The notes beneath the pieces were generated by a model. The model ran no database searches. It was not told the origin of the DNA and saw nothing but the letters and a program-made list of their open reading frames with translations. 64,000 nucleotides of DNA, taken from an uncultured Bacteroidia bacterium (GTDB lineage Bacteria > Bacteroidota > Bacteroidia > Bacteroidales > UBA932). The stretch covers positions 16,261 through 80,260 of the forward strand of contig CADBAY010000010.1 of assembly GCA_902792815.1 (NCBI GenBank), given 5' to 3'. Made by a program: the position numbers and the translations under genes. Positions within the stretch are counted from its first letter, which is position 1. Each line of letters starts with the position of its first letter. Below, piece after piece: positions 52,031 to 60,819 of the stretch.

Positions 52031-53219
52031 GCGCCGCCAGCGCACATTTGATACGGTCAACCGCCTCCATGATATTCTCGTCAGAGGTGGCGTATGAGAA
52101 GCGCAGGCAGTCGGGAGCGCCGAAGGCCGAACCGGGCACAGTGGCCACATGTCCCTCTTCGAGCAAATACATGGCAAGGTCGGTAGAGTTCTCAATCACC
52201 CTGTCTCCCGCTCTGGTGCCATAGTAGCCGGAGCACTTGGGCAGCAGATAGAAAGCGCCCTGCGGCTCGTTAACCTCCAGGCCCGGGATCTCACGCATCA
52301 GTTTCACCAGCAAGTTGCGCCGGCGCAGGAACGACAGGCGCATCTGCTCGACGCATTCCTGCGGCCCCATCCAAGCCGCCTCGGCGGCCTTCTGGCTAAT
52401 CGAGCAAGGACCGCTGGTATATTGGCCCTGAAGTATGTCGCAAGCCGAAATAATCCACTTGGGAGCCGCCAGGAAGCCTATTCTCCAGCCCGTCATGGCG
52501 TAGGCCTTGGACACGCCGTTCACCACCAGGGTCCTATCACGCATACCGGGCACCGCGGCAATGGAAGCGTGGCTTCCGATGTAATTGATGTGCTCGTAAA
52601 TCTCGTCCGAGAGCACCAGCAAGTCGTCGTGCTCCTTAACAACTTCGGCAAGAGCCTCGAGCTCCGCGGCCGAATATACGGCGCCCGACGGATTGCAGGG
52701 CGAGCAAATAATAATCAGGCGCGTCTTAGGAGTAATGGCGGCGCGCAGCTGGGCGGGAGTGATTCGGAAGCCCTGCTCGATGGGGGCATCCACAAACACC
52801 GGCACACCCCCGGCGAGCTTGACCATCTGCGGATAGCTCACCCAGTAGGGAGCGGGGATTATCACTTCGTCCCCGGTATCCACCAGGGCCTGTATGGCGT
52901 TGCAGATGCTCTGCTTAGCCCCGGAAGATATCACAATCTCCGATGGAGAGTATGTTAAACCGTTCTCTACCTGCAGCTTATGCACCACCGCCTCCTTGAG
53001 CGAGCCGAAGCCCGACACGGGCGAGTACTTGGTAAAATTATCCTCTATGGCGGCCTCTGCCGCTTCTTTTATAAACTGGGGCGTGTGCAAGTCGGGCTCA
53101 CCCACAGCCAAATCGATAACCGAAACACCCCGCGAGGTCAACTCACGGCTCCTGCGCGACATTTCAAAAGTCGCCGACGGAGACAAACTCCTGATTCTTG
53201 AAGATAAAACCTGATTCAT
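52017..53219 (-). CDS. aspC: Class I/II aminotransferase (aspartate aminotransferase type)
   Basis: The 400-residue PLP enzyme has LAVGEPDLHTPQ, the PLP-contacting NPSGAVYSAAELEAL, DEIYEHINY and the Schiff-base Lys in VNGVSKAYAMTGWRIGF. The C-terminal Arg in CLRFSYATSDENI binds the substrate carboxylate. The 1-beta subgroup also transaminates prephenate or aromatic keto acids, which fits the aromatic cluster 3 kb away; this is inference. The start overlaps the AGCS stop by one base (TAATG). Confidence 0.92.
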   Translation of the reverse strand: MNQVLSSRIRSLSPSATFEMSRRSRELTSRGVSVIDLAVGEPDLHTPQFIKEAAEAAIEDNFTKYSPVSGFGSLKEAVVHKLQVENGLTYSPSEIVISSGAKQSICNAIQALVDTGDEVIIPAPYWVSYPQMVKLAGGVPVFVDAPIEQGFRITPAQLRAAITPKTRLIIICSPCNPSGAVYSAAELEALAEVVKEHDDLLVLSDEIYEHINYIGSHASIAAVPGMRDRTLVVNGVSKAYAMTGWRIGFLAAPKWIISACDILQGQYTSGPCSISQKAAEAAWMGPQECVEQMRLSFLRRRNLLVKLMREIPGLEVNEPQGAFYLLPKCSGYYGTRAGDRVIENSTDLAMYLLEEGHVATVPGSAFGAPDCLRFSYATSDENIMEAVDRIKCALAALKRD

Positions 53220-54532
53220 TAACTATATTCCTTAAGCGCCTTCACCACCTTGGGCGACAGGCGGAAAACTGCATACATAGTGGGGACCGACATAAGGGCG
53301 AACGCCAGGTCCATTATACTCACCACAACATCGAGGGTCACCACACTGGCTATCAGCAACATAAGCAGATAGAACCAGTTGTAGTAACGGGCCTTGTCCT
53401 TACCGAACAGATACTCGGCGCAGGTGCGCCCGTAGTACGAATACGAGAACATGGTGGAGAATGCGAACACGGTAACCAGCGCCATCAGGAGGTACTTACC
53501 TGCCACGGGGATCAGCGCATCGAACGACCCGAGCGCTATGGACAGCCCCTGTATGGCCTCCACATTGTAATTACCAGCAATGATTATGGGAATGGCGCTC
53601 AGCGTGCACACCAGGCCCGAATCGATGGCCGGTCCCAGCATGGCCACAAAGCCCTCGCGCACAGGCTCGGCATTGCGTGAAGCACCGTGCATCATCATGG
53701 CCGTACCCACGCCCGCCTCGTTGACGTACATAGCACGCCGCGCCCCGGTAATGGCTACCCCGGCAAGCCCTCCCAGGCCGGCCTTGAGGCTGAACGCGCC
53801 GCTTACGATAGACGCGAATACGCGCGGTATCTCCCTGATATTCAATACTATAATCACAAACACCAAGATAAAGTACACCGCTACCATGGCGGGCACTATC
53901 TTGGACGCAACCTTGGAGATGCGGTTAAGGCCGCCTACCACCACGAGCGACACGATTGCCGTAACGGCCACTCCTATCATAAGCTTCACCCACCATAGCC
54001 CGGCAGATCCGGGCAGGAAGACCGTAGTAACGGCCTCCACAAACTGGTTGGCCTGCATAATGCACAGGCACCCGATGAGTCCGGCGCAGGCAAAGAACAC
54101 CGCCAGCGGCTTGTACTTCCGCCCCAGGCCTTCGGTGATGACGTACATCGGCCCGCCCTTGGCCTCCCCCTTCTCGTTGCGCCCCTTGTACATTATGGCA
54201 AGGGTGCCTTCGAAGAACTTGGTGGCCATGCCCAGCAGGGCGCTAACCCACATCCAGAATATGGCGCCGGGGCCTCCCACCACCAGCGCAATGGCCACGC
54301 CTGCAATGTTGCCCATGCCCACGGTGGCGCTGATGGCGCTCATAAGCGCCTGGAACGAGCTAATCTCCCCCGCCCCGGTCTTGCGGGTGCGAAGCGAGCG
54401 CACCGCAGTTCCGAAGCGGCGCAGAGGCACGGCGCGGGAGTAGATAAACAAGAACAGCCCGCCGCCTATGAGCCAGCAAAACAGCGGATAACCGCAGATG
54501 AAATTGGTAACACCAACAATAATATCACGCAT
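53219..54532 (-). CDS. Sodium:alanine/glycine symporter (AGCS family)
   Basis: The 437-residue protein has about 10-11 membrane helices. Signature parts are SAISATVGMGNIAGVAIALVVGGPGAIFWMW, KGGPMYVITEGLG, TGARRAMYVNEAGVGTAMMMHG and FSYSYYGRTCAEYLFG. It imports alanine or glycine with sodium. It is co-transcribed with aspC downstream and overlaps the GNAT gene upstream by 8 bases. Confidence 0.94.
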   Translation of the reverse strand: MRDIIVGVTNFICGYPLFCWLIGGGLFLFIYSRAVPLRRFGTAVRSLRTRKTGAGEISSFQALMSAISATVGMGNIAGVAIALVVGGPGAIFWMWVSALLGMATKFFEGTLAIMYKGRNEKGEAKGGPMYVITEGLGRKYKPLAVFFACAGLIGCLCIMQANQFVEAVTTVFLPGSAGLWWVKLMIGVAVTAIVSLVVVGGLNRISKVASKIVPAMVAVYFILVFVIIVLNIREIPRVFASIVSGAFSLKAGLGGLAGVAITGARRAMYVNEAGVGTAMMMHGASRNAEPVREGFVAMLGPAIDSGLVCTLSAIPIIIAGNYNVEAIQGLSIALGSFDALIPVAGKYLLMALVTVFAFSTMFSYSYYGRTCAEYLFGKDKARYYNWFYLLMLLIASVVTLDVVVSIMDLAFALMSVPTMYAVFRLSPKVVKALKEYS

Positions 54533-54992
54533 AACTACTAACTATCGCCTTGTCGCGCCCCCGCCTGATCTTCAGGCGGTAAAAATTGGTCTCCCGCCTT
54601 TCGAATCCAAGCGACTGATAGAGCGCATTGGCCGCCACCCGCTGCGGGCGCGACGTAAGGTGCAGGTCCACATCGCCAAGCTCATTGCCGGCAAAGTCGA
54701 TGATGGCTTCCAACAGTTTACGCCCGAGCCCCTGTCCGCGGTGGGTCTGCGCCACCACCACATCCTCCACTGCGCCCTTGTAGCCCGTGGGCGAGCAGTA
54801 AACGCCAAGAGTTGCGCAGCCCACAATGCGTCCCGCATTGTCAACTGCCGCAAAAAGATGCGTCCCTGGAGTTTCGACCGTTCGCCGTAGCATCTCCGCG
54901 GTGACTTTGGTTTCCGCCGTCAGTTCTCGCATCAAGCCCAGCAGATCTGCAATCTGGGCCTCGCTAAGGGTATGGAGTTGAGTGATGTCCAT
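54525..54992 (-). CDS. GNAT-family N-acetyltransferase
   Basis: The 155-residue protein has a single GNAT fold: GRIVGCATLGVYCSPTGYKGAVEDVVVAQTHRGQGLGRKLLEAII contains the acetyl-CoA-binding Q/RxxGxG/A loop (HRGQGLGRKL). YQSLGFERRETNFYRLKI closes the fold. ATG at 54992 is chosen because the longer frame would start inside the upstream gene, and a TATCTTTG element ends 8 nt away. The acceptor substrate is unknown. Confidence 0.85.
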   Translation of the reverse strand: MDITQLHTLSEAQIADLLGLMRELTAETKVTAEMLRRTVETPGTHLFAAVDNAGRIVGCATLGVYCSPTGYKGAVEDVVVAQTHRGQGLGRKLLEAIIDFAGNELGDVDLHLTSRPQRVAANALYQSLGFERRETNFYRLKIRRGRDKAIVSSYA

Positions 54993-54996
54993 TTGA

Positions 54997-57966
54997 TTAC
55001 AAAGATAAACTTTTATACAGTATCTCAATAGGATGAAGCGTTTTAACTCCTGTTCCGTCGAGAATTTGCTGGCGGCAGGAGGTTCCGGGGGCGGCCACAA
55101 GCACCTTTTTCTGCTTGTCTGAGGTGGCCTTGCGAACGGCCGGGAAAAGGACCATCTCGCCTATTGCCATGGAGGTTTCGTAGTGCTCCTTCTCGTAGCC
55201 GAACGAGCCTGCCATGCCGCAGCAGCCACTGGGAATCACATTCACCTTAGCTCCGGGAATGAGCCTGAGCATCTCGGCACACTTCCCCACCCCTATCAAC
55301 GATTTCTGGTGGCAATGGCCGTGAAGGTAAATCTCGCCGTCAAAGGCCCTGAACGCATCGGCGCTTATCCTTCCCGCCTCATACTCCCGCACAATGAACT
55401 CATCAAAGAGCAAGCAGCCTGCCGCCAGCTTCTTTGCCTTTTCTCTCATCTGCGGCGGCACCAGGTCGGGATATTCGTCTCGGAAAGAGAGGATGCACGA
55501 GGGCTCGATGCCCACGAGGGGCACGTCTTCCGTAACGAGGCCCGAGAGCAGCTCAACGTTACGCACGGCGTACTTACGGGCTAGCTTCAGGCAGCCCTTG
55601 GACAAAGCTGCACGGCCGCTCTCGGCGTGCTTGGGCACCTCTACGCAGTAGCCGAGCTTGATAAGCAAGCGCGCAAACGTGAGCCCAAGTTCGGCCTCCT
55701 GATGATTGGTGAACTCATCGGCGAACAGGTACACTTTCCTGCCGCCGGCGGGATTCTTACGGCTCTCCATCTCAACCAGTTTACGCATGCTGTAGCGGCT
55801 CAGGGTGGGGATGTTGCGGTGGATGGAGAAACGTATGATCTTCTTTATAAGCCGGGCAGACGGCTGCCAGGTGGCAAAGAAATTATAGAGCGGGCGCAGC
55901 TTTGCCCCCAGCGCCTCCACGCTTGCCATACGCGCCACCATCCAGGAGCGGAACGGAGTGCCGTGGCGGTCGTATTTCTGCTGCAGGACTTCGCTCCGCA
56001 GCTTGGTCATATCCACATTGGAGGGGCACTCGGAGAGGCATCCCTTGCAGGCAAGGCAGCTGTCAAGCACCTCGGAGAGTTCGGGGATGTCAAAAACGCT
56101 CCTGCCCCCGCTGACGCTTGCAAACGCTTCGCTCTCAAAGCCCCGCGTCAGTATCTCCCGGAGCACATTTGCCCGGGTGCGGGTTGACCGGGTCTCGTCG
56201 CCAGACACCTTGTAGGCCGGGCACATCGTGCCTCCTATCAGGTTCGACTTGAGGCACGCTCCGGCGCCGTTGCACTGCTCGATGGAGCACATAAGGGCGT
56301 GCGCCTGACTGCGCACCCCACTAGCGCCTTCCACCTTGCATTCGTCGAAGGCCGCCCGCCAATTGTAGTACGTATTATCGGCGCGGAGTTCCTCCTCCAC
56401 GGAGTACTTCAGCCCCACCGCAAAGCGGAGCCATTCGTCCATCGGAGGAGTGTCGACTATCTTGTTCACGTTGAACACCCCGTCAGGGTCCCAGGCCTTC
56501 TTGACCTCCCGCATAAGGGAGTAAACCTCGGCGCCGTACATCAGCGGGATGAATTCGCCCCGCAGGCGCCCGTCGCCGTGCTCGCCGCTCAGGCTCCCCT
56601 TGTGCTTGCGGACGAGTTTTGCAGTTTCTTCCGCTATCTCGCGGAACAGCTTGCGGCCTTCCGGAGTCTTGATGTTGAGGATAGGCCGCAGGTGCAGCTC
56701 GCCGGTGCTGATATGGCCGTAATAAACGCAGGAAGTATGCAGCCCCCGGAGCATTGCGCCAAAGTCCTCCATATACGCGGGCAGACGCTCGGGGGCTACG
56801 GCAGTATCTTCTATCACACCTATGGGCTTGGCGTCGCCCTTCATGCCGCTGAGCACGCCGAGGCCCGCCTTGCGCAGGTCCCACACCTTGGCCACGTCGG
56901 CGCCGTACACGCGGGTGTTGGTATATACCAGGCCCGACGCCAGGGCATCCTTTTCGAATGCATCAGCCTGAGTATCAACGGCTTCCCTGCTATCGCCCCA
57001 GAATTCGGCAATCAGAAGCGCCGCCGGGGAGCCGTCCACGAAGAAGGAGTTGCGCTTCTGCTCTATGTTCTGGAAGCTCAGCTCCAGTATCTTTCCGTCC
57101 ATCAGTTCCACGGCGGCGGGCTTGTGCTTCAGGGCAATGAGGTTGGCCCGGAAGCTGCCCTCCAGAGTATTGCAATGCGCGCAGACCACCATCTTCTCTT
57201 TGGGCGGAAGAGGGTCGAGGGAGACTTTGATTTCGGTGATGAACGCCAGGGTGCCCTCGGAGCCGGCAAGCAGCTTGCACAGGGCAAGGCCCGGGTTATT
57301 CTTGACAATCTCTATGGCCTCGTCAATAGCGTAACCGCAGCTGCGGCGCTTCAGAGCTTTGTCGGGGTAGTTATCTTCGATTTGGGCCCTGGTCCGGGCA
57401 TCTGAGGCCCATGCTTCCAGCTGCTTCAGAATGGCATCCAGCAGCGGGTTAGCATCCCTGGCCGCGGCTTGCTCCGTATCGAACTCCGAGCCGTCGGAGA
57501 GCACCCCCTTGCAAGAGAGCACGTGATGGCGGGTGCTGCCGTAGATCAGCGAATGCGTGCCGCAGGAATTGTTGCCGAACATTCCGCCTATGCAGCAGCG
57601 GTTGCTGGTGGATGTCTCCGGGCTGAAATGCAGCCCGTACGGCTTGAGGGCAAGGTTGAGCTCGTCCCTCACCACGCCCGGCTGCACGCGTGCCCACCGC
57701 TCTTGCTGGTTGATCTCCAGGATCTTGTTCCACCCTTTGATGTCAACCACAATCCCCTTGCCCACGACCTGTCCGGCCACGGAAGTCCCGGCCGCACGTG
57801 GGATGAGGCAGGTGTTCAGGCGCCGGGCTTCCTTCACCAGTTCAACTATATCCTGCGTGCTTTCGGGATACGCCACGCCCCGCGGCACCTCCCGATAGAT
57901 GGAGGCATCCGTCGAGTAGGCAATCTTATGGATTCGGTCTGTATGAATGACAGGCATTGAGCACAT
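54997..57966 (-). CDS. FAD-linked oxidase/Fe-S dehydrogenase fusion (D-lactate or glycolate type)
   Basis: The 989-residue protein has an FAD_binding_4 domain (about residues 20-230; IPRAAGTSVAGQVVGKGIVVD, GMFGNNSCGTHSLIYGST). An FAD-oxidase C domain follows (about 240-530; STGELHLRPILNIKTPEGR, SGEHGDGRLRGEF). Next comes a [4Fe-4S] ferredoxin-like module (CLACKGCLSECPSN and a preceding Cys-rich CNGAGACLKSN). The C-terminal CCG-type domain has YLHGHCHQKSLIG and GCCGMAGSFGYEKEHYE. This layout oxidises D-2-hydroxyacids and passes electrons to the quinone pool. ATG at 57957 is an alternative start. Its stop lies 4 bases before the GNAT start. Confidence 0.92.
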   Translation of the reverse strand: MCSMPVIHTDRIHKIAYSTDASIYREVPRGVAYPESTQDIVELVKEARRLNTCLIPRAAGTSVAGQVVGKGIVVDIKGWNKILEINQQERWARVQPGVVRDELNLALKPYGLHFSPETSTSNRCCIGGMFGNNSCGTHSLIYGSTRHHVLSCKGVLSDGSEFDTEQAAARDANPLLDAILKQLEAWASDARTRAQIEDNYPDKALKRRSCGYAIDEAIEIVKNNPGLALCKLLAGSEGTLAFITEIKVSLDPLPPKEKMVVCAHCNTLEGSFRANLIALKHKPAAVELMDGKILELSFQNIEQKRNSFFVDGSPAALLIAEFWGDSREAVDTQADAFEKDALASGLVYTNTRVYGADVAKVWDLRKAGLGVLSGMKGDAKPIGVIEDTAVAPERLPAYMEDFGAMLRGLHTSCVYYGHISTGELHLRPILNIKTPEGRKLFREIAEETAKLVRKHKGSLSGEHGDGRLRGEFIPLMYGAEVYSLMREVKKAWDPDGVFNVNKIVDTPPMDEWLRFAVGLKYSVEEELRADNTYYNWRAAFDECKVEGASGVRSQAHALMCSIEQCNGAGACLKSNLIGGTMCPAYKVSGDETRSTRTRANVLREILTRGFESEAFASVSGGRSVFDIPELSEVLDSCLACKGCLSECPSNVDMTKLRSEVLQQKYDRHGTPFRSWMVARMASVEALGAKLRPLYNFFATWQPSARLIKKIIRFSIHRNIPTLSRYSMRKLVEMESRKNPAGGRKVYLFADEFTNHQEAELGLTFARLLIKLGYCVEVPKHAESGRAALSKGCLKLARKYAVRNVELLSGLVTEDVPLVGIEPSCILSFRDEYPDLVPPQMREKAKKLAAGCLLFDEFIVREYEAGRISADAFRAFDGEIYLHGHCHQKSLIGVGKCAEMLRLIPGAKVNVIPSGCCGMAGSFGYEKEHYETSMAIGEMVLFPAVRKATSDKQKKVLVAAPGTSCRQQILDGTGVKTLHPIEILYKSLSL
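55000..55007 (-). promoter_or_regulatory. -7 promoter element (TATCTTTG) of the GNAT-AGCS-aspC operon
   Basis: The minus strand reads TATCTTTG, 8 nt from the ATG at 54992. It lies inside the end of the FAD/Fe-S gene. Confidence 0.55.
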
Positions 57967-58001
57967 ATAGTATCAGCGACTCACCAAGTAGCGGGAGCCG
58001 C

Positions 58002-58274
58002 TTACTCTGAGCGCCAGCGCTTGAGCATTGGGAAGTTCTGACGCATGGACTCTATGTATTGCTCCTTGGTAACAGGCTGCGGCAGGTTTTTGTTCACCTC
58101 GTCCACGAATTGGGCGCAGAACTGTATCATTTCCTCCATAGTGCACTCTTGCGTGAACTTGCCATCCTTGAAGCAATAGATGCAATAGTCCTCGTTCTTA
58201 GATCCGTCTTCGTTCGTACCTTTCAGCTCTTCAGTGAGCGGCATGCCACAGCTCTGGCAAAAATTCGGTTCCAT
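58002..58274 (-). CDS. Small zinc-ribbon protein (putative Zn_ribbon_2 family)
   Basis: The 90-residue protein begins NFCQSCGMPLTEELKGTNEDGS and has a second Cys pair in DYCIYCFKDGKFT, so CxxC pairs flank a 20-residue loop. The helical rest (MEEMIQFCAQFVDEVNK, TKEQYIESMRQNFPMLKRW) is typical of the zinc ribbon family annotated as putative transcriptional regulators. Its actual role is unknown. It lies 35 bases upstream of the FAD/Fe-S gene on the same strand. Confidence 0.82.
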   Translation of the reverse strand: MEPNFCQSCGMPLTEELKGTNEDGSKNEDYCIYCFKDGKFTQECTMEEMIQFCAQFVDEVNKNLPQPVTKEQYIESMRQNFPMLKRWRSE

Positions 58275-58365
58275 ATTGTTGTGATTTGCATGTAAAAATA
58301 CGAAAAAAATAAATATTTAACCATGGTCCCATAAAATGACTCCAGGGTCTTATGCCAGGATACGA

Positions 58366-58387
58366 AAAAGGCGTCCCGATGGACGCC
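58366..58387 (-). terminator. Intrinsic terminator of hicA
   Basis: On the minus strand GGCGTCC and GGACGCC pair perfectly (58370-58376 with 58381-58387) around a 4-base loop, and TTTTT follows. It lies just behind the hicA stop codon. Confidence 0.85.
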
Positions 58388-58392
58388 CTGAT

Positions 58393-58629
58393 TCATTTTG
58401 TATTCTTCAAAAGATCTTCGAATTCTTTTTTTGAGATTCCAATCGTACGAAGATTGTTCAAAATAATATCTTCAGGGATTGGTTCTTCATGAGTCTGGAA
58501 AACTGCATTTCTCAACATACCTTCCTTATACCACATTTCATGGTCTCCTCGTGTCCGCACACATGATAAACCCAACGCAATAAGCAACCTGCGAAACCTA
58601 GCAACAGATATGTTACTAAAACGGCCCAT
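58393..58629 (-). CDS. hicA: HicA-family toxin (mRNA interferase)
   Basis: The 78-residue protein has the double-stranded RNA-binding-like HicA fold: SVARFRRLLIALGLSCVRTRGDHEMWY with the conserved His (GDHE), then FQTHEEPIPEDIILNNLRTIGIS. HicA cleaves mRNA unless held by HicB. ATG at 58629 shares one base with the hicB stop (TGATG), so the toxin is translated by coupling. The pair is more AT-rich than its neighbours, which suggests recent acquisition. Confidence 0.8.
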   Translation of the reverse strand: MGRFSNISVARFRRLLIALGLSCVRTRGDHEMWYKEGMLRNAVFQTHEEPIPEDIILNNLRTIGISKKEFEDLLKNTK

Positions 58630-59009
58630 CAACAAGCAGTAACGGTATGATTAACGGGAACTGAAAGCTTCCGAAAATCATAATTAAAAATGTCTTGAAA
58701 CTTCTTGTTAGACTTGATAAGCTGAGGATTTTTAGGAGGCACAAATCCAAGCCGTGTCTGATTTGCCACCCATGCGTGCGTCAATAAATACTCATCCAAC
58801 TTACCATTCTTTATAGCACAATCAAAGAAGTCTTCAACAACAACTTCAAAAGAGGCCTTTGCATCCTTGATGGTTCTACCATAGCCCATAAGATCCAAAG
58901 CAGGAGAATAAGCAATCTGAAAGCCATCATTTTTATAGATATAAACATCCAGTTTTGCTTCAATTACTCCGTTCCGGATTGTGATGAAATTTGTGGCCAT
59001 AGTTCTCAT
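58629..59009 (-). CDS. hicB: HicB-family antitoxin
   Basis: The protein of about 126 residues has an N-terminal partial RNase H-like HicB domain (VIEAKLDVYIYKNDGFQIAYSPALDLMGYGRTIKDAKASFEVVVEDFF). A C-terminal part (KFQDIFNYDFRKLSVPVN) probably binds DNA or HicA. Antitoxin-first order is one of the two known hic layouts. The start could also be ATG at 59000; 59009 is given because it is the first ATG after the promoter. Autoregulation by HicB is expected from the family. Confidence 0.8.
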   Translation of the reverse strand: MRTMATNFITIRNGVIEAKLDVYIYKNDGFQIAYSPALDLMGYGRTIKDAKASFEVVVEDFFDCAIKNGKLDEYLLTHAWVANQTRLGFVPPKNPQLIKSNKKFQDIFNYDFRKLSVPVNHTVTAC

Positions 59010-59027
59010 AATTCTTAATACGCACTG

Positions 59028-59035
59028 CAAATATA
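59028..59035 (-). promoter_or_regulatory. -7 promoter element (TATATTTG) of hicBA
   Basis: The minus strand reads TATATTTG, 19 nt from ATG 59009. Confidence 0.55.
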
Positions 59036-59067
59036 TAAACAATTTGTAAAATCATAACAAGCGTTTC

Positions 59068-59583
59068 CTAAACATCCCTCGTCACCAACTCCTCCACCGG
59101 CTTCCGCACACCGTGCATGGCCGAAGGCTTGCTATCCGGGGCGGGATAACCCACATTGATCATTGCCACCAGCTCATACCCCTCAGCCCCCGGGAGAATC
59201 TCCCGCAACAGGGCCGGATCGAAAGAGCCAACCCAGAGCGTAGCCAGCCCCTCGTTCTCCGCCGCCAGCATCAGATACGTGGCGACGATGGCGGCGTCCA
59301 CCTCAGCGCCGTTCTTGCCGTCGTAGCGTCTCACCCACGCGTCGGCAAGCCGACAGCCCACAACGAGCAGCAGCGGAGCGCCATAGTTAGACCGCGTGAC
59401 GCCCTTGATGGCCTCCAGCGTCTCCGGACGGGAGACCGCCCAGATATGCACCGGCTGCTTGTTCACCGCCGTTGGCGCTATCCGCCCAGCTTCCAGGATG
59501 CGGTCCACCTTCTCCTGCTCAACACTACGCACCGCAAACGCACGGCAGGAGTAGCGGCGATTCAGTACGTCATTGAATTCCAT
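59068..59583 (-). CDS. Nitroreductase family protein
   Basis: The 171-residue FMN-dependent reductase begins FNDVLNRRYSCRAFAVRSVEQEKVDRILEAGRIAPTAVNKQPVHI, the classic NfsA/FRP start. GLATLWVGSFDPALLREIL and VAMINVGYPAPDSKP follow. Substrates in vivo are unknown; members reduce quinones, nitro groups or flavins. It stands alone between hicBA and the capsule genes. Confidence 0.92.
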   Translation of the reverse strand: MEFNDVLNRRYSCRAFAVRSVEQEKVDRILEAGRIAPTAVNKQPVHIWAVSRPETLEAIKGVTRSNYGAPLLLVVGCRLADAWVRRYDGKNGAEVDAAIVATYLMLAAENEGLATLWVGSFDPALLREILPGAEGYELVAMINVGYPAPDSKPSAMHGVRKPVEELVTRDV

Positions 59584-59615
59584 AGGCTAATCACCATTCT
59601 AATACAATCAAGCAG

Positions 59616-59647
59616 AAAAAAGGGGCAGAAGAAATCCTTCCACCCCT
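59616..59647 (-). terminator. Intrinsic terminator after capG
   Basis: On the minus strand AGGGG...CCCCT with inner GAAG/CTTC (59621-59647) is followed by six T residues. It lies 6 bases behind the capG stop. Confidence 0.75.
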
Positions 59648-59653
59648 ATTCTA

Positions 59654-60814
59654 TCAGAACTTCCTCCAAACCATTTTGTTGACCACGCCGACGTAGCTCT
59701 GGATGATGCGGACGACCTTGGTGGAGACGTTTTCGTCCACGTAGTCGGGCACGGGGATGCCGGGGTTGCCGTCGCGGATGAGCTCCACGGCCACATCGAC
59801 GCTCTGCAGGAGCCCCTGGGTGTCGATGCCGCTGAGCACGAAGCAACCCTTGTCGAGGGCCTCGGGGCGCTCGGTACTGGTGCGGATGCAGACGGCGGGG
59901 AAAGGATGGCCGATGGAAGTGAAGAACGATGATTCTTCAGGCAAGGTGCCGCTATCGCTAACCACGCAGAATGCGTTCATCTGCAGGCAGTTGTAGTCGT
60001 GGAAACCGAGAGGTTCGTGCTGGATGACGCGAGGGTCCAGCTTAAAGCCGGAGGCCTCCAAACGCTTGCGTGAACGCGGATGGCAGGAATACAGGATAGG
60101 CATATCGTACTTCTCCGCCATCTTGTTAATAGCGTTGAACAGCGAGAGGAAGTTCTTCTCCGTGTCGATATTCTCCTCGCGGTGCGCCGAAAGAAGGATA
60201 TACTTACCCATCTCCAGGCCAAGGCGCTTATGGATGTCGCTTGCCTCAATCTCCGCAAGGTTATTATGCAGCACCTCAGCCATGGGCGAACCGGTCACAT
60301 ACGTGCGCTCCTTGGGCAGTCCGGTATCCGCCAAATACCTGCGCGCATGCTCGCTGTAGGCCATATTCACATCGGAGATGATGTCCACGATGCGGCGGTT
60401 GGTCTCCTCCGGCAGGCATTCGTCCTTACAGCGATTGCCCGCTTCCATGTGGAAGATAGGAATATGGAGCCTCTTGGCGCCAATCACCGAAAGACACGAA
60501 TTAGTGTCCCCAAGCACCAGCACGGCATCGGGCTTTACTTCCACCATCAGCTGATAGCTCTTGGCGATGATGTTGCCCATGGTCTCACCGAGGTCAACGC
60601 CCACGGCATCCATGTACACGTCGGGATCAGCTAGCTTCAAGTCTTTGAAGAACACACCATTAAGATTATAGTCGTAGTTCTGCCCGGTGTGCGCCAGCAG
60701 ACAGTCGAAGTACTCGCGGCATTTGTTAATCACTGCCGCCAGGCGGATAATCTCCGGCCTTGTACCCACGATAATCAGAAGCTTAAGCTTCCCGTTATTT
60801 TTGAATTGTGCCAT
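59654..60814 (-). CDS. capG: UDP-N-acetyl-2-epimerase of UDP-L-FucNAc synthesis (CapG/FnlC/WbjD type)
   Basis: The 386-residue enzyme of the WecB superfamily has LLIIVGTRPEIIRLAAVI, AHTGQNYDYNLNGVFF, VLVLGDTNSCLSVIGAKRL, FHMEAGNRCKDECLPEETNRRIVD and VVSDSGTLPEESSF. Position behind capE and capF shows it is the 2-epimerase that finishes UDP-N-acetyl-L-fucosamine rather than a UDP-GlcNAc epimerase. The product is used for O-antigen or capsule. It is followed by a terminator. Confidence 0.92.
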   Translation of the reverse strand: MAQFKNNGKLKLLIIVGTRPEIIRLAAVINKCREYFDCLLAHTGQNYDYNLNGVFFKDLKLADPDVYMDAVGVDLGETMGNIIAKSYQLMVEVKPDAVLVLGDTNSCLSVIGAKRLHIPIFHMEAGNRCKDECLPEETNRRIVDIISDVNMAYSEHARRYLADTGLPKERTYVTGSPMAEVLHNNLAEIEASDIHKRLGLEMGKYILLSAHREENIDTEKNFLSLFNAINKMAEKYDMPILYSCHPRSRKRLEASGFKLDPRVIQHEPLGFHDYNCLQMNAFCVVSDSGTLPEESSFFTSIGHPFPAVCIRTSTERPEALDKGCFVLSGIDTQGLLQSVDVAVELIRDGNPGIPVPDYVDENVSTKVVRIIQSYVGVVNKMVWRKF

Positions 60815-60819
60815 ATCGT

